From Sialis fuliginosa (Eukaryota; Arthropoda; Insecta; Megaloptera; Sialidae): 64,000 nt of DNA. A model generated the notes under the pieces. It did not search any database, was not told the DNA's origin, and was given only the letters and a program-made list of their open reading frames with translations. This document shows positions 34,079 through 45,671 of this stretch, piece by piece. Position 1 is the first letter of the stretch, and every line of letters begins with the position of its first letter. The DNA is taken from contig OY540813.1 in NCBI GenBank assembly GCA_961205875.1, forward strand, positions 18,199,001 through 18,263,000, read 5' to 3'. The position numbers were made by a program, and so were the translations under genes.

Positions 34079-35230
34079 AACTTAAAGATTTAATAGATTT
34101 CATTATAGTTTACTGTTATACGAATACGTGTATACAAATAATAATAAATCACAAAATATACCGCAAGCAACATGAGCTCCGATGTCCTGTATGTCATGAT
34201 ATTCTATTATTCAATTTCCATTACTTTCTTGTACAAATCAAGTACGAGTATTAAGTCGTCGCCCGTGTTGCGCCAAATGTAGATAGCACTGTCAGTTATT
34301 TCAGATTGTCGCTGCGACAACGTTTAATTGTTTGAAACTGTTATGTATGTATTCTAGTTATAAATTGTTCGGATGGATTTACTTGTATGTAGAGTATTGT
34401 AGAGAATGAAATATATTGTATGATGATAAAAGTGTTATATTCTCAAAAAGGCATGTTTATTGATTGATTGATATTTCTGAAAAATGGCTTTTTAAGCATA
34501 TTTCTTATTTGAAAGTATTTCACGCGTAAATTAAGCTTCAGTCTCCTGAAATATCGTCAGATAAAAATTTTATATAGAAAATATTTTGATAAATTTAAGT
34601 AATGGCATCATAAAAACTTTGAAACATCATTACACTATATTCATAGAATGAGAAATTTTTATATAAACTATCATAAATATAATATTTTACAGTAGCGATT
34701 TTTATTTTAAGTTTTTTATTATAAAATCAAAGTAACTTAAACAGACGCATGGCAGTAGCTGGGGGCCTCATAAGGATAGAGGCCTCGTGTATATACCTAG
34801 ACCTAAAAGCATCTATAATATTCCATACATGTCTAGTATCTATCAACTTCATTATAATTATTTGATATACCCAAATATTTAGAGTTCTTTAATTTAAAAA
34901 ATATTCATGAAAAATATACTATGTACCTATCTCATAAATTTTCTGAACTAGGGCTAAATATAACCTTACTTTCTTAACTCAACCGGTAAATTATAACACT
35001 TAATAAAAAAACACTTTCACCAAAAAAATTTGTTAACTAGTGATATTAAAAATATAACTTATATACAAGAACTTTGTCACAGAAACATTTTAAATTCAAA
35101 AATGAACACAACGTTCAGGAACTATCTGATTTTATTAACAAACAGATTTTTCGTAAAGAAATATAATCAACAATGACAACGTAAAACCCAATTAAATGTA
35201 CTGCACAACCCTGACATGAGATAATAATAT
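34079..35230. other. AT-rich non-coding stretch
   Basis: Around 34255-34330 a less AT-rich patch (GTCGTCGCCCGTGTTGCGCC) is seen; function unknown. GGGGGCCTC at about 34760 may be a truncated element tip. No gene recognised. Confidence 0.35.
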
Positions 35231-35269
35231 TGTACATGTATATTACCGTAGGAATTACCAACTATTATA

Positions 35270-35480
35270 ATTACAAAACGTCATTCTGACTCGAGGATAC
35301 AACGGGACTCTTGACGAGGGACGATTTCCATAAAATACAATCAATACCTTTAAACTCGGAGCATCAATTAGCTAATGGGGGAGCGAGCCGCTTCGTCGTT
35401 AAATCTTCATAAATCTAATAAATGCAGCTCTTCGACGGAAATGTCTATTAAAAATTATCACATCCTGCAGTGTCGTAACA
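35270..35480. promoter_or_regulatory. Candidate regulatory block
   Basis: Non-repetitive, less AT-rich patch with CAATTAGCTAATGG (homeodomain-type), ACATCCTG (ETS-type GGAT core on the other strand) and CAATGACAATTATG. It ends just before the foldback element at 35.5 kb. Motifs are direct readings; activity is inference. Confidence 0.25.
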
Positions 35481-35533
35481 TCAATGACAATTATGAAAAT
35501 CTATGAATAAAAAGGATTCATAATGCATTTATA

Positions 35534-36421
35534 CAGGGTGGCGCAACGAAAACGAAACGGTCGCGTTTTTGGTCAGTTAAAATAAGATTTTGAAAAAACG
35601 CTCGAACACGTCGATTTTGCTTTCAAGGGGGACATCTTTTGCAATAAAATTTTTGCAAGAATCTTTTCAACCCTCTACGCTATGAGCACAACCTTTAAAA
35701 TTTTAAATAGCATGATAGGGCAAGTGATACCTCATTTGAAAGGTTTTTTCATTATAAATAAGGTGCTTTTTGTTTTTTTCAAATCTGTTTAATTTTAGTC
35801 AAGTTATTTACATTTTTAATTCCATGAATGCATTTATTTTCTGATCAACAAAACAAACATTCAGAACAAAAATTTAAAACAAAGTAGGCTTATTTTCTTA
35901 TCAGATAATTCACAAAAATTTACTAACATCCAAAACTTTAATTAATTCAATAAATGTTCAAATTGAGCTCCGCTAGCTTTCATACAAAAATACAAGTTAT
36001 GCTCAAAATTATTTTTCACTTGTTGAAACGTTTGGGCAGTAAGTTGGCGACATTCCTCGATAATAAGCCTACTTTGTTTTGAATTTTAGTTGTAAATTGT
36101 TGTTTTGTTGATTAGAAAATAAATGCATTCATTGAACTACAAATGTAAATAAATTGACTAAAATTCAACAGATTTGAAAAAAACAAAAAACACCTTCTTT
36201 AGAATGAAAAAACCTTTCAAATGAGGTATCACTTGCCCTATCATGCTATTTAAAATTTTAAGGGTTGTGCTCATAGCGCAAAGGGTTGAAAAGATTCTTG
36301 CAAAAATTTATTGCAAAAGATGTCCCCCTTGAAAGCAAAATCGACGTGTTCGAGCGTTTTTTCAAAATCTTATTTTAACTGACCAAAAACGCGACCGTTT
36401 CGTTTTCGTTGCGCCACTCTA
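35534..36421. mobile_element. Long palindromic mariner-type element
   Basis: Left tip CAGGGTGGCGCAACGAAAAC and right tip (other strand) AGAGTGGCGCAACGAAAACG, with TA on both flanks (35532-35533, 36422-36423). The arms are about 370 bp each and nearly identical, so most of the 888 bp is a perfect-looking hairpin. The unpaired centre (about 35915-36060) encodes the last 38 residues of a mariner/Tc1-type transposase, showing its origin: an autonomous element whose one end was copied in inverted orientation onto the other. Confidence 0.88.
35942..36058 (-). pseudogene. C-terminal remnant of mariner/Tc1-type transposase
   Basis: The minus-strand frame reads EECRQLTAQTFQQVKNNFEH, then NLYFCMKASGAQFEHLLN and stop. 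The ending C-(R/N)-x(L/V)-T-x-(E/Q)-T-x(3)-V-x(4)-F-x-H-x-L-x(2)-C-(M/L)-x(3)-G-x-(H/Q)-FEHLL is typical of the extreme C-terminus of insect mariner-like transposases (family knowledge). The catalytic DDE/D region and helix-turn-helix domains are absent, so it is non-functional. It sits in the unpaired centre of the palindrome. Confidence 0.75.
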
Positions 36422-36423
36422 TA

Positions 36424-37410
36424 TATATATAGCTGTTTAAGTAGTTATTTATCCCATTTATATATTTTATCACATCACCATAATGACGCATAAATAAATA
36501 ATTATAAATATTTGATTTTAGAACAAGTTTTTTAGCATTTGCATCAATTTTATCTACGCTTTATCGTTTCATCATCTTTATAATATATCTGCATTATAAA
36601 GATAAAAAAAAAATTATTTGTTAATAAACAATTAATATTTTTATAAACATATTCGATGTTTATGCATCCAAAAACATATTTCTAGAATGTACGTTTATGA
36701 ATAAAAATTTTGACGTAAAAATCGTCAGAAACCGTTTGCCATTCACATCACAATTTTATTGTTTATAACATTTGCAAAAAAAAATATCCTTGAAGGCCAC
36801 GTTAAAATAACAAATAAATATTACTATTCGATTACCCCCTCACAACCAAACATTTTTTGGTTCTGAAATAAAAATCTGTAACACTTTAAATGCCCCACCC
36901 TGTATATCTAATGCATAAGAGAAGAATATGCAATTATTTTGATAATAAATAAGTTTGATATGTTGAGTATTGGCTTATATAAAAATGTGTTGTCGTTTCC
37001 TTTAACTCCTTAAGAAGCATTGAGCCTCTACAAATGATTTTGAAGCGTATTTTATTCAACGCTAAAGCTTTGACTTCCTGCCACATATTTCCTATAGTGC
37101 TTTCAATTCTTTCTTTACTACAAATTTTCGTCTATTGGTTTATTCCCTCTTTTTCTATTACCAAGTACAGATGTCTTGCTTTTTATATCATCTGGTGGTT
37201 TTCTCTAACAATAAGAGTTCAACTAATCCAGTTCTATTGTATTTTCGACGCTTAATTGTTATCCATACTGACTGATTCTTAATTAGTCAGTATAATGTTA
37301 TTTATTACAAGTATACAAAGATACAAAGCATATACCTACATCATTTATTTAGTTTTTTTTTCATTAATTATCAAAAATAATTATCTTAATAAATATTTAT
37401 TGATAACACA
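36424..37410. other. AT-rich non-coding stretch
   Basis: No gene recognised. CACCCTGTATA near 36896 is a lone mariner-like tip on the minus strand. The open frame 37034-37255 has no domain and is probably chance. Confidence 0.4.
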
Positions 37411-37412
37411 TA

Positions 37413-37701
37413 CACAAAAAAAAGTGCGAAGCCAAAAAAGCGACCTCTATAGCATTGTAGTATTGGTCAATCATAGTGAAAATCCAAACTTTTGGAATTT
37501 TCTGCTTACCAGTTTTTTTTATTTGAGCTTGAATTTTGAGTTTAATAAACTTAATAAAATTTTACCTAAACCCAAAATTCAAGCTCAAATAAAAAAAACT
37601 GGTAAGCAGAAAATTCCAAAAATTTGGATTTCGACTATACTCGACCAATACTACAATGCTATATACATAGGTCGCTTTTTTGGCTCCGCACTTTTTTTGT
37701 G
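37413..37701. mobile_element. Near-perfect foldback MITE, CACAAAAAAAGTGCG type
   Basis: Starts CACAAAAAAAAGTGCGAAGC and ends GCTCCGCACTTTTTTTGTG, with TA flanks (37411-37412, 37702-37703). Arms of about 125 bp pair with few mismatches around a short AT-rich loop. The 173-codon frame crossing it (37295-37816) reads both arms and has no other support. Superfamily probably Tc1/mariner by the TA flank. Confidence 0.88.
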
Positions 37702-37703
37702 TA

Positions 37704-38635
37704 GCTGTGTAATTATCTCAATAAAAATATTATTAAAAAATATTGGTAGACACATTATTGAAGTCTCGGCCAAGATTTTCGCTTCTCAGTCTCAAAATGA
37801 GGAGCCATCACGATGATGAAAATTATTTAAAACTATGTTGAACTTTTTTTGTTGGTTTTTTAAGTTTATTATTATTATAATGTTGAAAACGAACTATTTT
37901 GTTTTTTTTTTTAGTTATTAAGTAATAAAAAAATATATATATGTAATCTATATATACATCTTAAAGAAGAGCAATACAACATTAACTTCCATAAATCAAA
38001 CCCAAATTGGATGATTATTCGATAATTATCTTGATTATTTTGAACCCTGATAATGAACGTTTACCATGCTTCACATAATTATTATACAGTTTTGAATTTA
38101 TTTCGAGAAAATTCAATACTACATGCCTCTGTATAACATTGTATAATCATGTTGTGTTTATAATATATTAATTATGTCATGTGGTGTAATTTCCATAGAA
38201 ATTATTATTGAGTAATCATAATTCTATATATAATAATGACCTTAAAATATTGATAAAACATTAACCCAATAGAGCAGCAGTTTCCAATAATTGTGTTAAT
38301 ATTTTGGCTCAATTTGTGAAATTACAAGTATTCCAAGAATTAACACTTTTTCATGTAGGTAGATTATTGAACAGGTATAGCATAAAAATTCAGGAGAGAC
38401 AAGAAACTCTTAAATAATTGCAATAATTAATATCAACACTCAATACATAAATCTGTATGCTCTGTCTGTGCAATTAATATGGTAAAGTTGTTAGAAATAT
38501 GACATATCTGTCATTCAGATAAGGATTTTGATTATTTTTGTTTTTTTCAGTTTGCAGTATGTTTACAAATAAGTTATAAGTATGTAAATTAAAATAAAAG
38601 CTCTAGATTTTCTAAGGAAAAATATAATAAATTAT
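37704..38635. other. AT-rich non-coding stretch
   Basis: No gene or repeat recognised. Confidence 0.45.
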
Positions 38636-38967
38636 AAGGTAGTGGCACCAGTCTTGGCAAGGACCCCAGTAATGGCAAAATTTTAATTAAATGTACTGAA
38701 GATATATTTTGTGTCGTATTTTGTAATCATTAGTAAGTGCCCATTACTGGTTTTACCTTTGCCATTACTGGAGAAAAAAACATGAACAAAATAAAAGGCT
38801 ATAATTTAAAAAACAAACTATATTTGGGGACTTTAGTAATTAAATTGATTAAATAAAGAGTTATTTGTTTTATTAGTAACATGAGTTCATGAGAATTATA
38901 AAATACATGCTCATTAATCCAAAAAAAAACTTGCTCTTGTAGCGGCCATAACTGGTGCATTTACCTT
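38636..38967 (+). mobile_element. TIR element, AAGGTACTGGCACCAGT family, copy 3
   Basis: Starts AAGGTAGTGGCACCAGTCTT and ends GGTGCATTTACCTT, flanked by AT on both sides. The interior follows copy 1 but lacks the ~200 bp containing the ATTCTGAATATTAATC and GTCCACCATTTTG blocks. It keeps TTAAATTGATTAAATAAAG. Confidence 0.8.
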
Positions 38968-39760
38968 ATATATTAAATCAATATGTAAATAAAACAAGTT
39001 GAAAAAATACTTCTCGATATTCGTGTTTTAATCCATTCAAGCGGTTCAATAATTTAATGTTTGAAAGTGTATCGTGAACTTAAAAAGGTTAAGAACCATA
39101 ATGAAATATTCACTTCGAGTCAATTTTAAATTCAACTAAGGTAAAATAAAATGCTACCTTATACAGTCCGCCACTGATATTATCTAACGAACCACTTAAG
39201 GATAATACAACGAAGATTCATTGTGACTAAATCCTCAGCATTTTGAAAGGTTATTGAACATATTGGATTTTGTTCTTTTATTATTAATCAGAAAAAAAGA
39301 ATCTTTTACAGGTAGATATTATTTTATTCTTTTCCGTCTTATCCTTAAGTATGGATTACACATTTTTCAAAAGTAATAAGCGTTATTGAAATTTCGATTT
39401 TATAATTCTTCCGAGGATTATAATTTATTATTCGTTTGAAAATAAATTATATAGAATTATAAAATATGATGATGACATTTTTTATATTTGATTGAATATT
39501 TTTTATCTATAGGTATGTTTTATACATATATTATTCTGTGATTTTATAAAAATAGTATATTTAAAATAATATTCATCTATAATTGATATGTTTCCTTTAC
39601 AAATATGTATTCAAATTAAGGCTTATTTATTATTCACAGATTAAGTTGAAGGTTCTAATAATTTATCAAAAATAAAATAGACACAAAAATACACATCAAT
39701 CTCAATAAAATAATAATATAAGCTAACAAAAATTTAATTTTTATTCTTCTTTTTATTACT
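38968..39760. other. AT-rich non-coding stretch
   Basis: No gene recognised. Confidence 0.45.
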
Positions 39761-39762
39761 AG

Positions 39763-40030
39763 CGGACCTGGCCGCGGCTTCGCCTGCATTGTATAATTTT
39801 TATGTAGCAGCACAAATAATATTTTAAAACAGGGAAGGAAATATTATATTTGATTTTTTTAGTTTTTTTATTTAATATACAAAATCGTAAATATCTCGGC
39901 TCCTATACGAGATAGGAGGTTGAATTTTTGAAAATGCTATTGAATAAATACAAACAAACAAAAATTCTCATACAAATTTTTCCACCCCCTTACAACCTCC
40001 GAAGTTACACGTCAGGACATGTTATTATAT
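39763..40030 (+). repeat. ACTAGCGGACCTGGCC repeat end
   Basis: ACTAGCGGACCTGGCCGCGG / CTTCGCCTGCATTG (in parts) is a well-known kind of insect repeat terminus beginning ACTAGCGG. A related end in opposite orientation lies at 42098-42128 and another at 51859. Usually attributed to Helitron- or RTE-related repeats; not resolved here. Confidence 0.5.
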
Positions 40031-40528
40031 ATTATAGAAGTTTAAAAGGAATACATAGACAAATAAAATTTATGTCTAGGTATATAATATATAGTAATAT
40101 AATAGGTATATAATATAGTAATCAAAAACAGATTCTCACTAGTCAGTTAGGTATTATTAGTGGTAATATCGCAATAATTACCCTTATCATACATTTGTGT
40201 ATAATAATGGTTAAATATTTATTATTAAACATTATTCATTTCAAAAATCCAAATGTGGGTAATTGCATGCTATTTCAAAAAGCCGCAAATGTGTTTAATT
40301 TGTAAAATGATGCTTTTTCAAACAGATTATTATAACTAAACAAAAATTTCGCGGATTTCAGTCATAATTCTGAACCTTAATTTTGACCCCTACGAATTTA
40401 TTTCTGAAATAAAAAAATGTTTCGATTACATTGTAGCTACGACATCCCATTTACAACAAAATATTTTTTAATTAAACAAATTATAATTGTTTTAATTAGT
40501 GTGGAATTGTCCACATCAATTTTAGTAG
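40031..40528. other. AT-rich non-coding stretch
   Basis: No gene recognised. Confidence 0.4.
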
Positions 40529-40684
40529 ATTTGACAAATGTTTAATGATTATTAAAAATAAGAACTGCAAACGTGTAAATCTTGACGAGGGTGTCTTGTT
40601 CTCTGTCTCCCCTACATGACCTAATTCCACTCAAAAACTTTCAGCGATGTCAGCCATAGTTTAATTACGTTCTTTCCCTTACAC
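40529..40684 (+). repeat. GATTTGACAAATG repeat, copy 2
   Basis: Same orientation and about 90% identity to 32717-32875 by eye (GAACTGCAAACGTGTAAATC, CAGCGATGTCAGCCATAGTT). Confidence 0.8.
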
Positions 40685-40878
40685 GTACAAAAAATTCAAC
40701 AAAAAAGAACTAATCTTGAGCAAAATATACATATATAGTGAACTTTCTATAAAATAATTTAAACTCTAACCATTTGATTTATGGTTATATGTATGTATTA
40801 ATAATATATACATATTAGTATATTTCTTATGTTTACATTTAACTTTAAATAATGAATAATGATTAATGCTTTAATAGT

Positions 40879-41103
40879 CAGGGCCGTAACTCGAGGTTCG
40901 GGGACCCTGGGGCAACAAATGACCGAGGGACCCCCAGTATATGCAAAATATAAAAATTGAATACCTTTTTTTTCGTTGTCAACTTGAATTTTACACTTTT
41001 TACTAATTTTAATGACTTTTTTCCTCAATCTCAAGCAACGTTCACCCCAATTTTTAAATTGCTGCGGGGGCCCTCTACTGTCCCGGTGGTAGTTACGGCC
41101 TTG
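40879..41103. mobile_element. MITE with CARGGCCGTAACT ends
   Basis: Left tip CAGGGCCGTAACT; right tip on the other strand CAAGGCCGTAACT. Inner sequence near each end is G- or C-rich (GGGGACCCTGGGG, GGGGGCCCTC). No clear target duplication. Resembles hAT-like short elements of insects. Confidence 0.6.
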
Positions 41104-41259
41104 TTACCAACCCTAGTATTTAGTGAACGAAAATATAATTTAGTATTCATTACTTAAAAAACAATAATATTGAAAATAACATTTGAATTTCTAGTAATTT
41201 ATGATTAACAAATTTAAAATTCGAAAGTTTTTGAATTTATAGCCGCTATTTCTCTTTCA
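41104..41259. other. AT-rich non-coding stretch
   Basis: Nothing recognised. Confidence 0.4.
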
Positions 41260-42128
41260 GATGCATAGATTTACCTTTTCCCAACAGAACAGACAAAAGT
41301 GCAGCCGTGCCAGCTGTGAAAAATATTCGTCGTAATTTGCTTACACACCTTGCTCGCTCGACACCATTCTCTGCGTCCACGAAAACGAATCCTTAGTTAT
41401 TTACTGCCGTCTGGCAAAGACAAATAAGTATACTCATTTATCATGCACGATCTAACGGCGGTAGTCAAAATACTGCTTGTATAAGTGTAGTTTTGAATTT
41501 TAGGTAATTTTCGAAATTTAAACTCTTATATTAATATATTATGTACATAATTATATGATATGATATACATAGTACCTATATAAAACATCAAAAGTTAATA
41601 TGAAATAATTAAAAATTAAATTAAATTAAAATAAATTGATTAATCATAATTTGTTTGAAATATAGAAATATTAAGTACGTACAAAATAGATAATTTATAT
41701 TAAAAGTGGAAATTTATTAATATACATATTAGTATCATATGTATTTACATTAATATTAAGATTATTATAATCATTATAATTATAATACACAGTAATTATA
41801 ATACACATCAAATAAATAATAAAAGTAGAGTAGATATTGTAGTTTCAACATCAAAAAAACAATGAACAGGCGCGTGAGGTGTTTCTTTGCCCAGGTTTTA
41901 GTATATATTTTGTACGTAGGTATAAGCAGTGAAGATAATAGTAAATAAAGTAGGGAAAAAGTTTGCCGCCAGCGCGCTCTTTTGTAATACGCTACCGAAA
42001 CCGTTAAATATTGATCAATATAATGTAGTAAAGAATTTTATAAGATAAAAATATCTCAAATAAACTCCGCGATTCCATATAGCTAACTTTTGTATTTAAG
42101 CGAGCGAAGCCGCGGGCACAGCTAGTAT
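41260..42128 (-). repeat. Dispersed repeat ending GCGAAGCCGCGGGCACAGCTAG
   Basis: The right edge AGCGAAGCCGCGGGCACAGC / TAG is the reverse complement of an ACTAGCTGTGCCCGCGGCTTCG-type insect repeat start (in parts). The less AT-rich block 41270-41480 contains CAGCCGTGCCAGCTGTGAAA and may be part of it. Between them lies AT-rich filler. The extent to the left is uncertain. Confidence 0.4.
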
Positions 42129-42248
42129 ATTACCATATATGACTCAATTGACTATATGCTACATAATAAATTATACATATAATTTTTTTTTCTCCCAGAT
42201 ATAGAAACACCACAAAAATAAAAAGTAACAAAAACTAGTACAATGTAG

Positions 42249-42573
42249 GTACTATGGGCTTCAGAAGTCGTCTGCCACCCTAAAGGTCAGAATCACTTAC
42301 AAAGATTACAAATATATTAAGACAAACATCATCGGTTATCTTTTTCTAGGGCGGAGCATATATAGTTACATCATTTTAAATAAAAACAGAAGTATACATC
42401 AATTTCATTAATTAATTTTATATCAACTTTCATATTTATACTAAGTACTAAAATTCGGAATATCAAACATTTATTGCCACAAAATTTACTTATACAATTT
42501 TCAATAGATTACATAATACGAAATTTGAATGAAAATTGGTCGACCACTTCTGCATGCGACTCTACATACGCAT
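42249..42573 (+). repeat. Dispersed repeat, GGGCTTCYGAAGT family, copy 2
   Basis: Same orientation as 26845-27290, sharing its first and last blocks and missing about 115 bp in the second half. Confidence 0.8.
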
Positions 42574-43047
42574 AGTAGTATACGAAATTTACTATTAAAG
42601 ATTTTGTAAGAATCATTGGGAGAAAAACTCATACCACTACACTGACAGTAAAATAAAATCTTCGTATAGATAAAAAAAATAAGTTTTTACTCCGTCCTAT
42701 TGATTCATTGTAAGACCTATTCAGTCGGATATTGAATTCTCAAATAGAAAATATCTATCCATCAGTACGCTCACAGTCATTACAACTGACACAGTGGTGG
42801 AACTTCTTTTTATTGTTAGTAAGCACCGAACAATTCAAAGTTCTCGATTTTATCCATCCAACAATAAGTAATTATCGGCGTTTATAAATATAAGAACTTT
42901 ACCTCAGAAATAGAATATAATTAGAACACTTATCCATTGTTCAAAAACTGGACCCCGATGCAGCTAAACTCGAGATGAACTATCGATTGTATACTATATT
43001 ATCTTTTCTAGAAATATGATATAGGTAATATAATATAATATAAAACA
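42574..43047. other. AT-rich non-coding stretch
   Basis: No gene recognised. Confidence 0.4.
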
Positions 43048-43320
43048 GGGGTGGGGAACTTTTTGTGTAACACGGGCCAGAATAAGATTTACGTTTTGTC
43101 TGCGGGCCTTAACAGTGAAAACAAGATATGGACAAAAGATGTTTCTATATGTATTTAATTTAAATAAGACGAATTATATTAAAAATTAAACTGTCCATCT
43201 TTCATTTTTTCTTATGTTATTTACCAACCTCTAATCCTATTCTTTCAAATTTTTATTTTTGAAAATATTTATTTATTATTTCTTCTACAGATCTCGCGGG
43301 CCGAAGGTTGATATAAAATA
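43048..43320 (+). mobile_element. CAGGGGTGGGGAACTTTTT element fragment
   Basis: Starts CAGGGGTGGGGAACTTTTTG, then ACGGGCC and later GCGGGCC twice (43114, 43296), the signature of common hAT-like insect and animal elements. No clear right terminus. Confidence 0.5.
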
Positions 43321-44997
43321 TATAAAATTAAACGTTTTTAATGTTGGTATCTGAAGTACGTCTATTTGTAAATAATCTTCAATTATAAAGGTTGATCGTG
43401 GAAATGGAATGGCCATTGCTAACTTTGTTATTATTGGAGTTATATCGGTTGAATGGACAAAGCATCAGTATTTTTTCATGGACGAGTAAAGGGCGTTGTC
43501 AAAACAACAATTGGACGTCGAATTTACGAGGTATTTTCAAAAACAACACTTTTTTAATCGAGAACATTTTGTATACATATTAACGGTGGATTTTATAACC
43601 AGGAAAATTATCTTTCTAAAAGTGTGATCACAATTTTTTTTAATAGAAAATATCCAAAAGTAGTGTGCTGTGAAAGTTTTATAAGACATACAAAAATGCT
43701 AAACATCTTATACTATTTTCTCGCATAAAATATAAAATATCAAAAATAATTCTTTTACAAATCGTCACCTGAATATTTGTCTGATATAAAAAGTAAGATT
43801 GGGTTTCATATCAGCAATAACTGTTTATATTAAGTCCATTTATTTATAAATATTTGCTGAACAAACTTTCAAAGTTCGTTTACCACAAAAGTAATTATTT
43901 GGACTTGTAACAAACAAATATTAAGGTGACGAAATATTTAGTATTTGTCTCTATAGTTTAATATACATACATTTTTATTCGTCCTAGAAAAATACTGATG
44001 CCGTCAATTTAATCATTTTTTTAATTACGTTAATTATAAAAGTACCAATTATTACTGTTTCTCCACTAACTCTGTATACATATTATTATAATATCATTAA
44101 AATTCTTTACCTAAATATCACAGTTTTAATAAAATAATCAGAAAATGACTAGAAGTAATATTTATTGATTTTAAAACCAAGAGTGACTAAACACTTATTT
44201 TCTATATTAGTATGTGGTAGTAACGCCACTGTAAATACACATTCACACACGTACACACACACACATATAACTTTTCATGCGATCTTATTTTCTAGTAAAA
44301 GAAAAAACCTTTTGACACTGATAAATGTATAGTTATAATTCAAAAGTTACATGTGAGATATCCCAGTTATTATTATGGAAGTTATTTGCTAACTCAACAC
44401 AGACTTAGTTATGAAAATAGTTTTTGCCTTCGTACAGAAACTTATCTTTAATTTTTTTTTAACTTTTTTAATACCAATAGTACATATACGGGGTGAGTCA
44501 TTTTAAGCAATAATTGTAAATAATTTTTAAAAAAAGCACTAATCAAAAATATGTGTCAAATAAAAGTTATACAGTTTTTTACTTTAAAAATCCTTTTCTA
44601 ACTCACAAGCATATCAATTTGTACAACTGCAATAATAAAAACGCCTATAAATAGGAAACAAAAAAAAAACAATTTATGATTTGAAAATAGATTTAAGATT
44701 TTGATGATCACGTGACCCTTCAAGATTAAACATAAATAGGCATCTTCTTGTCTCCTTGAATTTCACCACAAAAATTAAGAAAATTTGAATGTAGTAGTTA
44801 ATCCGGTATGAAATCATGCATTTTGGGTAGGCAGCGATTTTTTGGGGGGATTTTGTAGTGTGGTCGACCATGATATAAATGTACATTGTTGTTATAATTG
44901 CAAGTTGGAAAGATAATTTTTGCATTATGTTATATTTTAAAACTATGAAAATATAATAAAATGTAGATTATTAATAATAAATAATAACTTATTTATC
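43321..44997. other. AT-rich non-coding stretch
   Basis: GGGGTGAGTCATTTTAA at 44490 resembles a lone mariner-type tip. The open frames 43392-43583 and 44674-44925 show no domain. No gene recognised. Confidence 0.4.
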
Positions 44998-45475
44998 TTA
45001 ATATATAAAAATGTTGGTGCGAATGTATGTGATCTCATCAAGACTAAACCATTGGATATATGTTCGTTTGGTGCTCCAATAAGTTTATAGATGTTTTGTA
45101 TCCCAGTGGTGGCGCTGGTGTCGAGATATTTCGAAAAATTGTATTTTTTTCCATATAAAAAATATATCAAAACGTTGTTTTTCTGTATGTAATCTCATCA
45201 AGCTTAAACTACTAAACGTATCGAAGCCACATGCATACCATATGTTCGTTTGATGCTCCGTTAGGTTTATCTTTTTTTTTGACCCAGTAGGTGGCACTGG
45301 GATCGAGAATGTGTATTTATATATGGTCCGATTTGGCTCATTTTCAGAATATTATGTTAGTTACGTGGAAAAAATATTTTTACAAAAAATGGACCCGGTA
45401 GTCGAAAATGTGTATTTATGATCTGATTTTTAAACAAATTATTTTTGGGTAGAACAACGTTTGCCGGGTCAGCTA
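44998..45475 (+). repeat. Repeat ending GCCGGGTCAGCT with an internal tandem pair
   Basis: Ends AACGTTTGCCGGGTCAGCT, a terminus common in insect repeats. Inside, a unit (ATCTCATCAAG, TATGTTCGTTTGRTGCTCC, TGGC.CTGG..TCGAGA) occurs twice: about 45030-45128 and 45190-45308. The first unit is also present inverted at 33.9-34.1 kb. Overlapping minus-strand open frames are therefore repeat-derived. Confidence 0.65.
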
Positions 45476-45531
45476 AAACAACAGTTACAACCCTCCATAC
45501 GTGACCATTACGTATTATTTATACAATTTTT

Positions 45532-45671
45532 GAGGCTTCCGCGGTGATCTGAATATGGATGTTGCCATCTGGTTACAAGGCTTTTCTAAAAATGCACTTT
45601 TAGAAGAGCCATGAAGAAGAAACACGACCAAATTGACGAGACTTACACCCGGAAGCCAAGATCCATACATA
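45532..45671 (+). repeat. GAGGCTTCCGYGGTGATCT repeat, copy 2
   Basis: Starts TTTGAGGCTTCCGCGGTGAT and ends CACCCGGAAGCCAAGATCC. Fuller than copy 1 at 25.3 kb. GGCTTCC and GGAAGCC near the two ends are inverted, and CACTTTTAGAAGAGCC sits between them. Confidence 0.65.

Noticed and set aside
33806-34079. Overlapping open frames on both strands
   Set aside because: The sequence is an inverted copy of the repeat at 45.0-45.2 kb, so the frames are repeat-derived.
37034-37255. 73-codon plus-strand frame, hydrophobic; minus strand faintly like a LINE tail
   Set aside because: No conserved residues, and the LINE resemblance rests on a few bases only.
37295-37816. 173-codon plus-strand open frame
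   Set aside because: It runs through both arms of a near-perfect palindrome; the two halves are the two strands of the same arm. No domain.
41270-41400. Possible small exon beginning MHRFTFSQQNRQKCSR after TTTCAG
   Set aside because: Stops after about 24 codons, and the sequence sits in a likely dispersed repeat.
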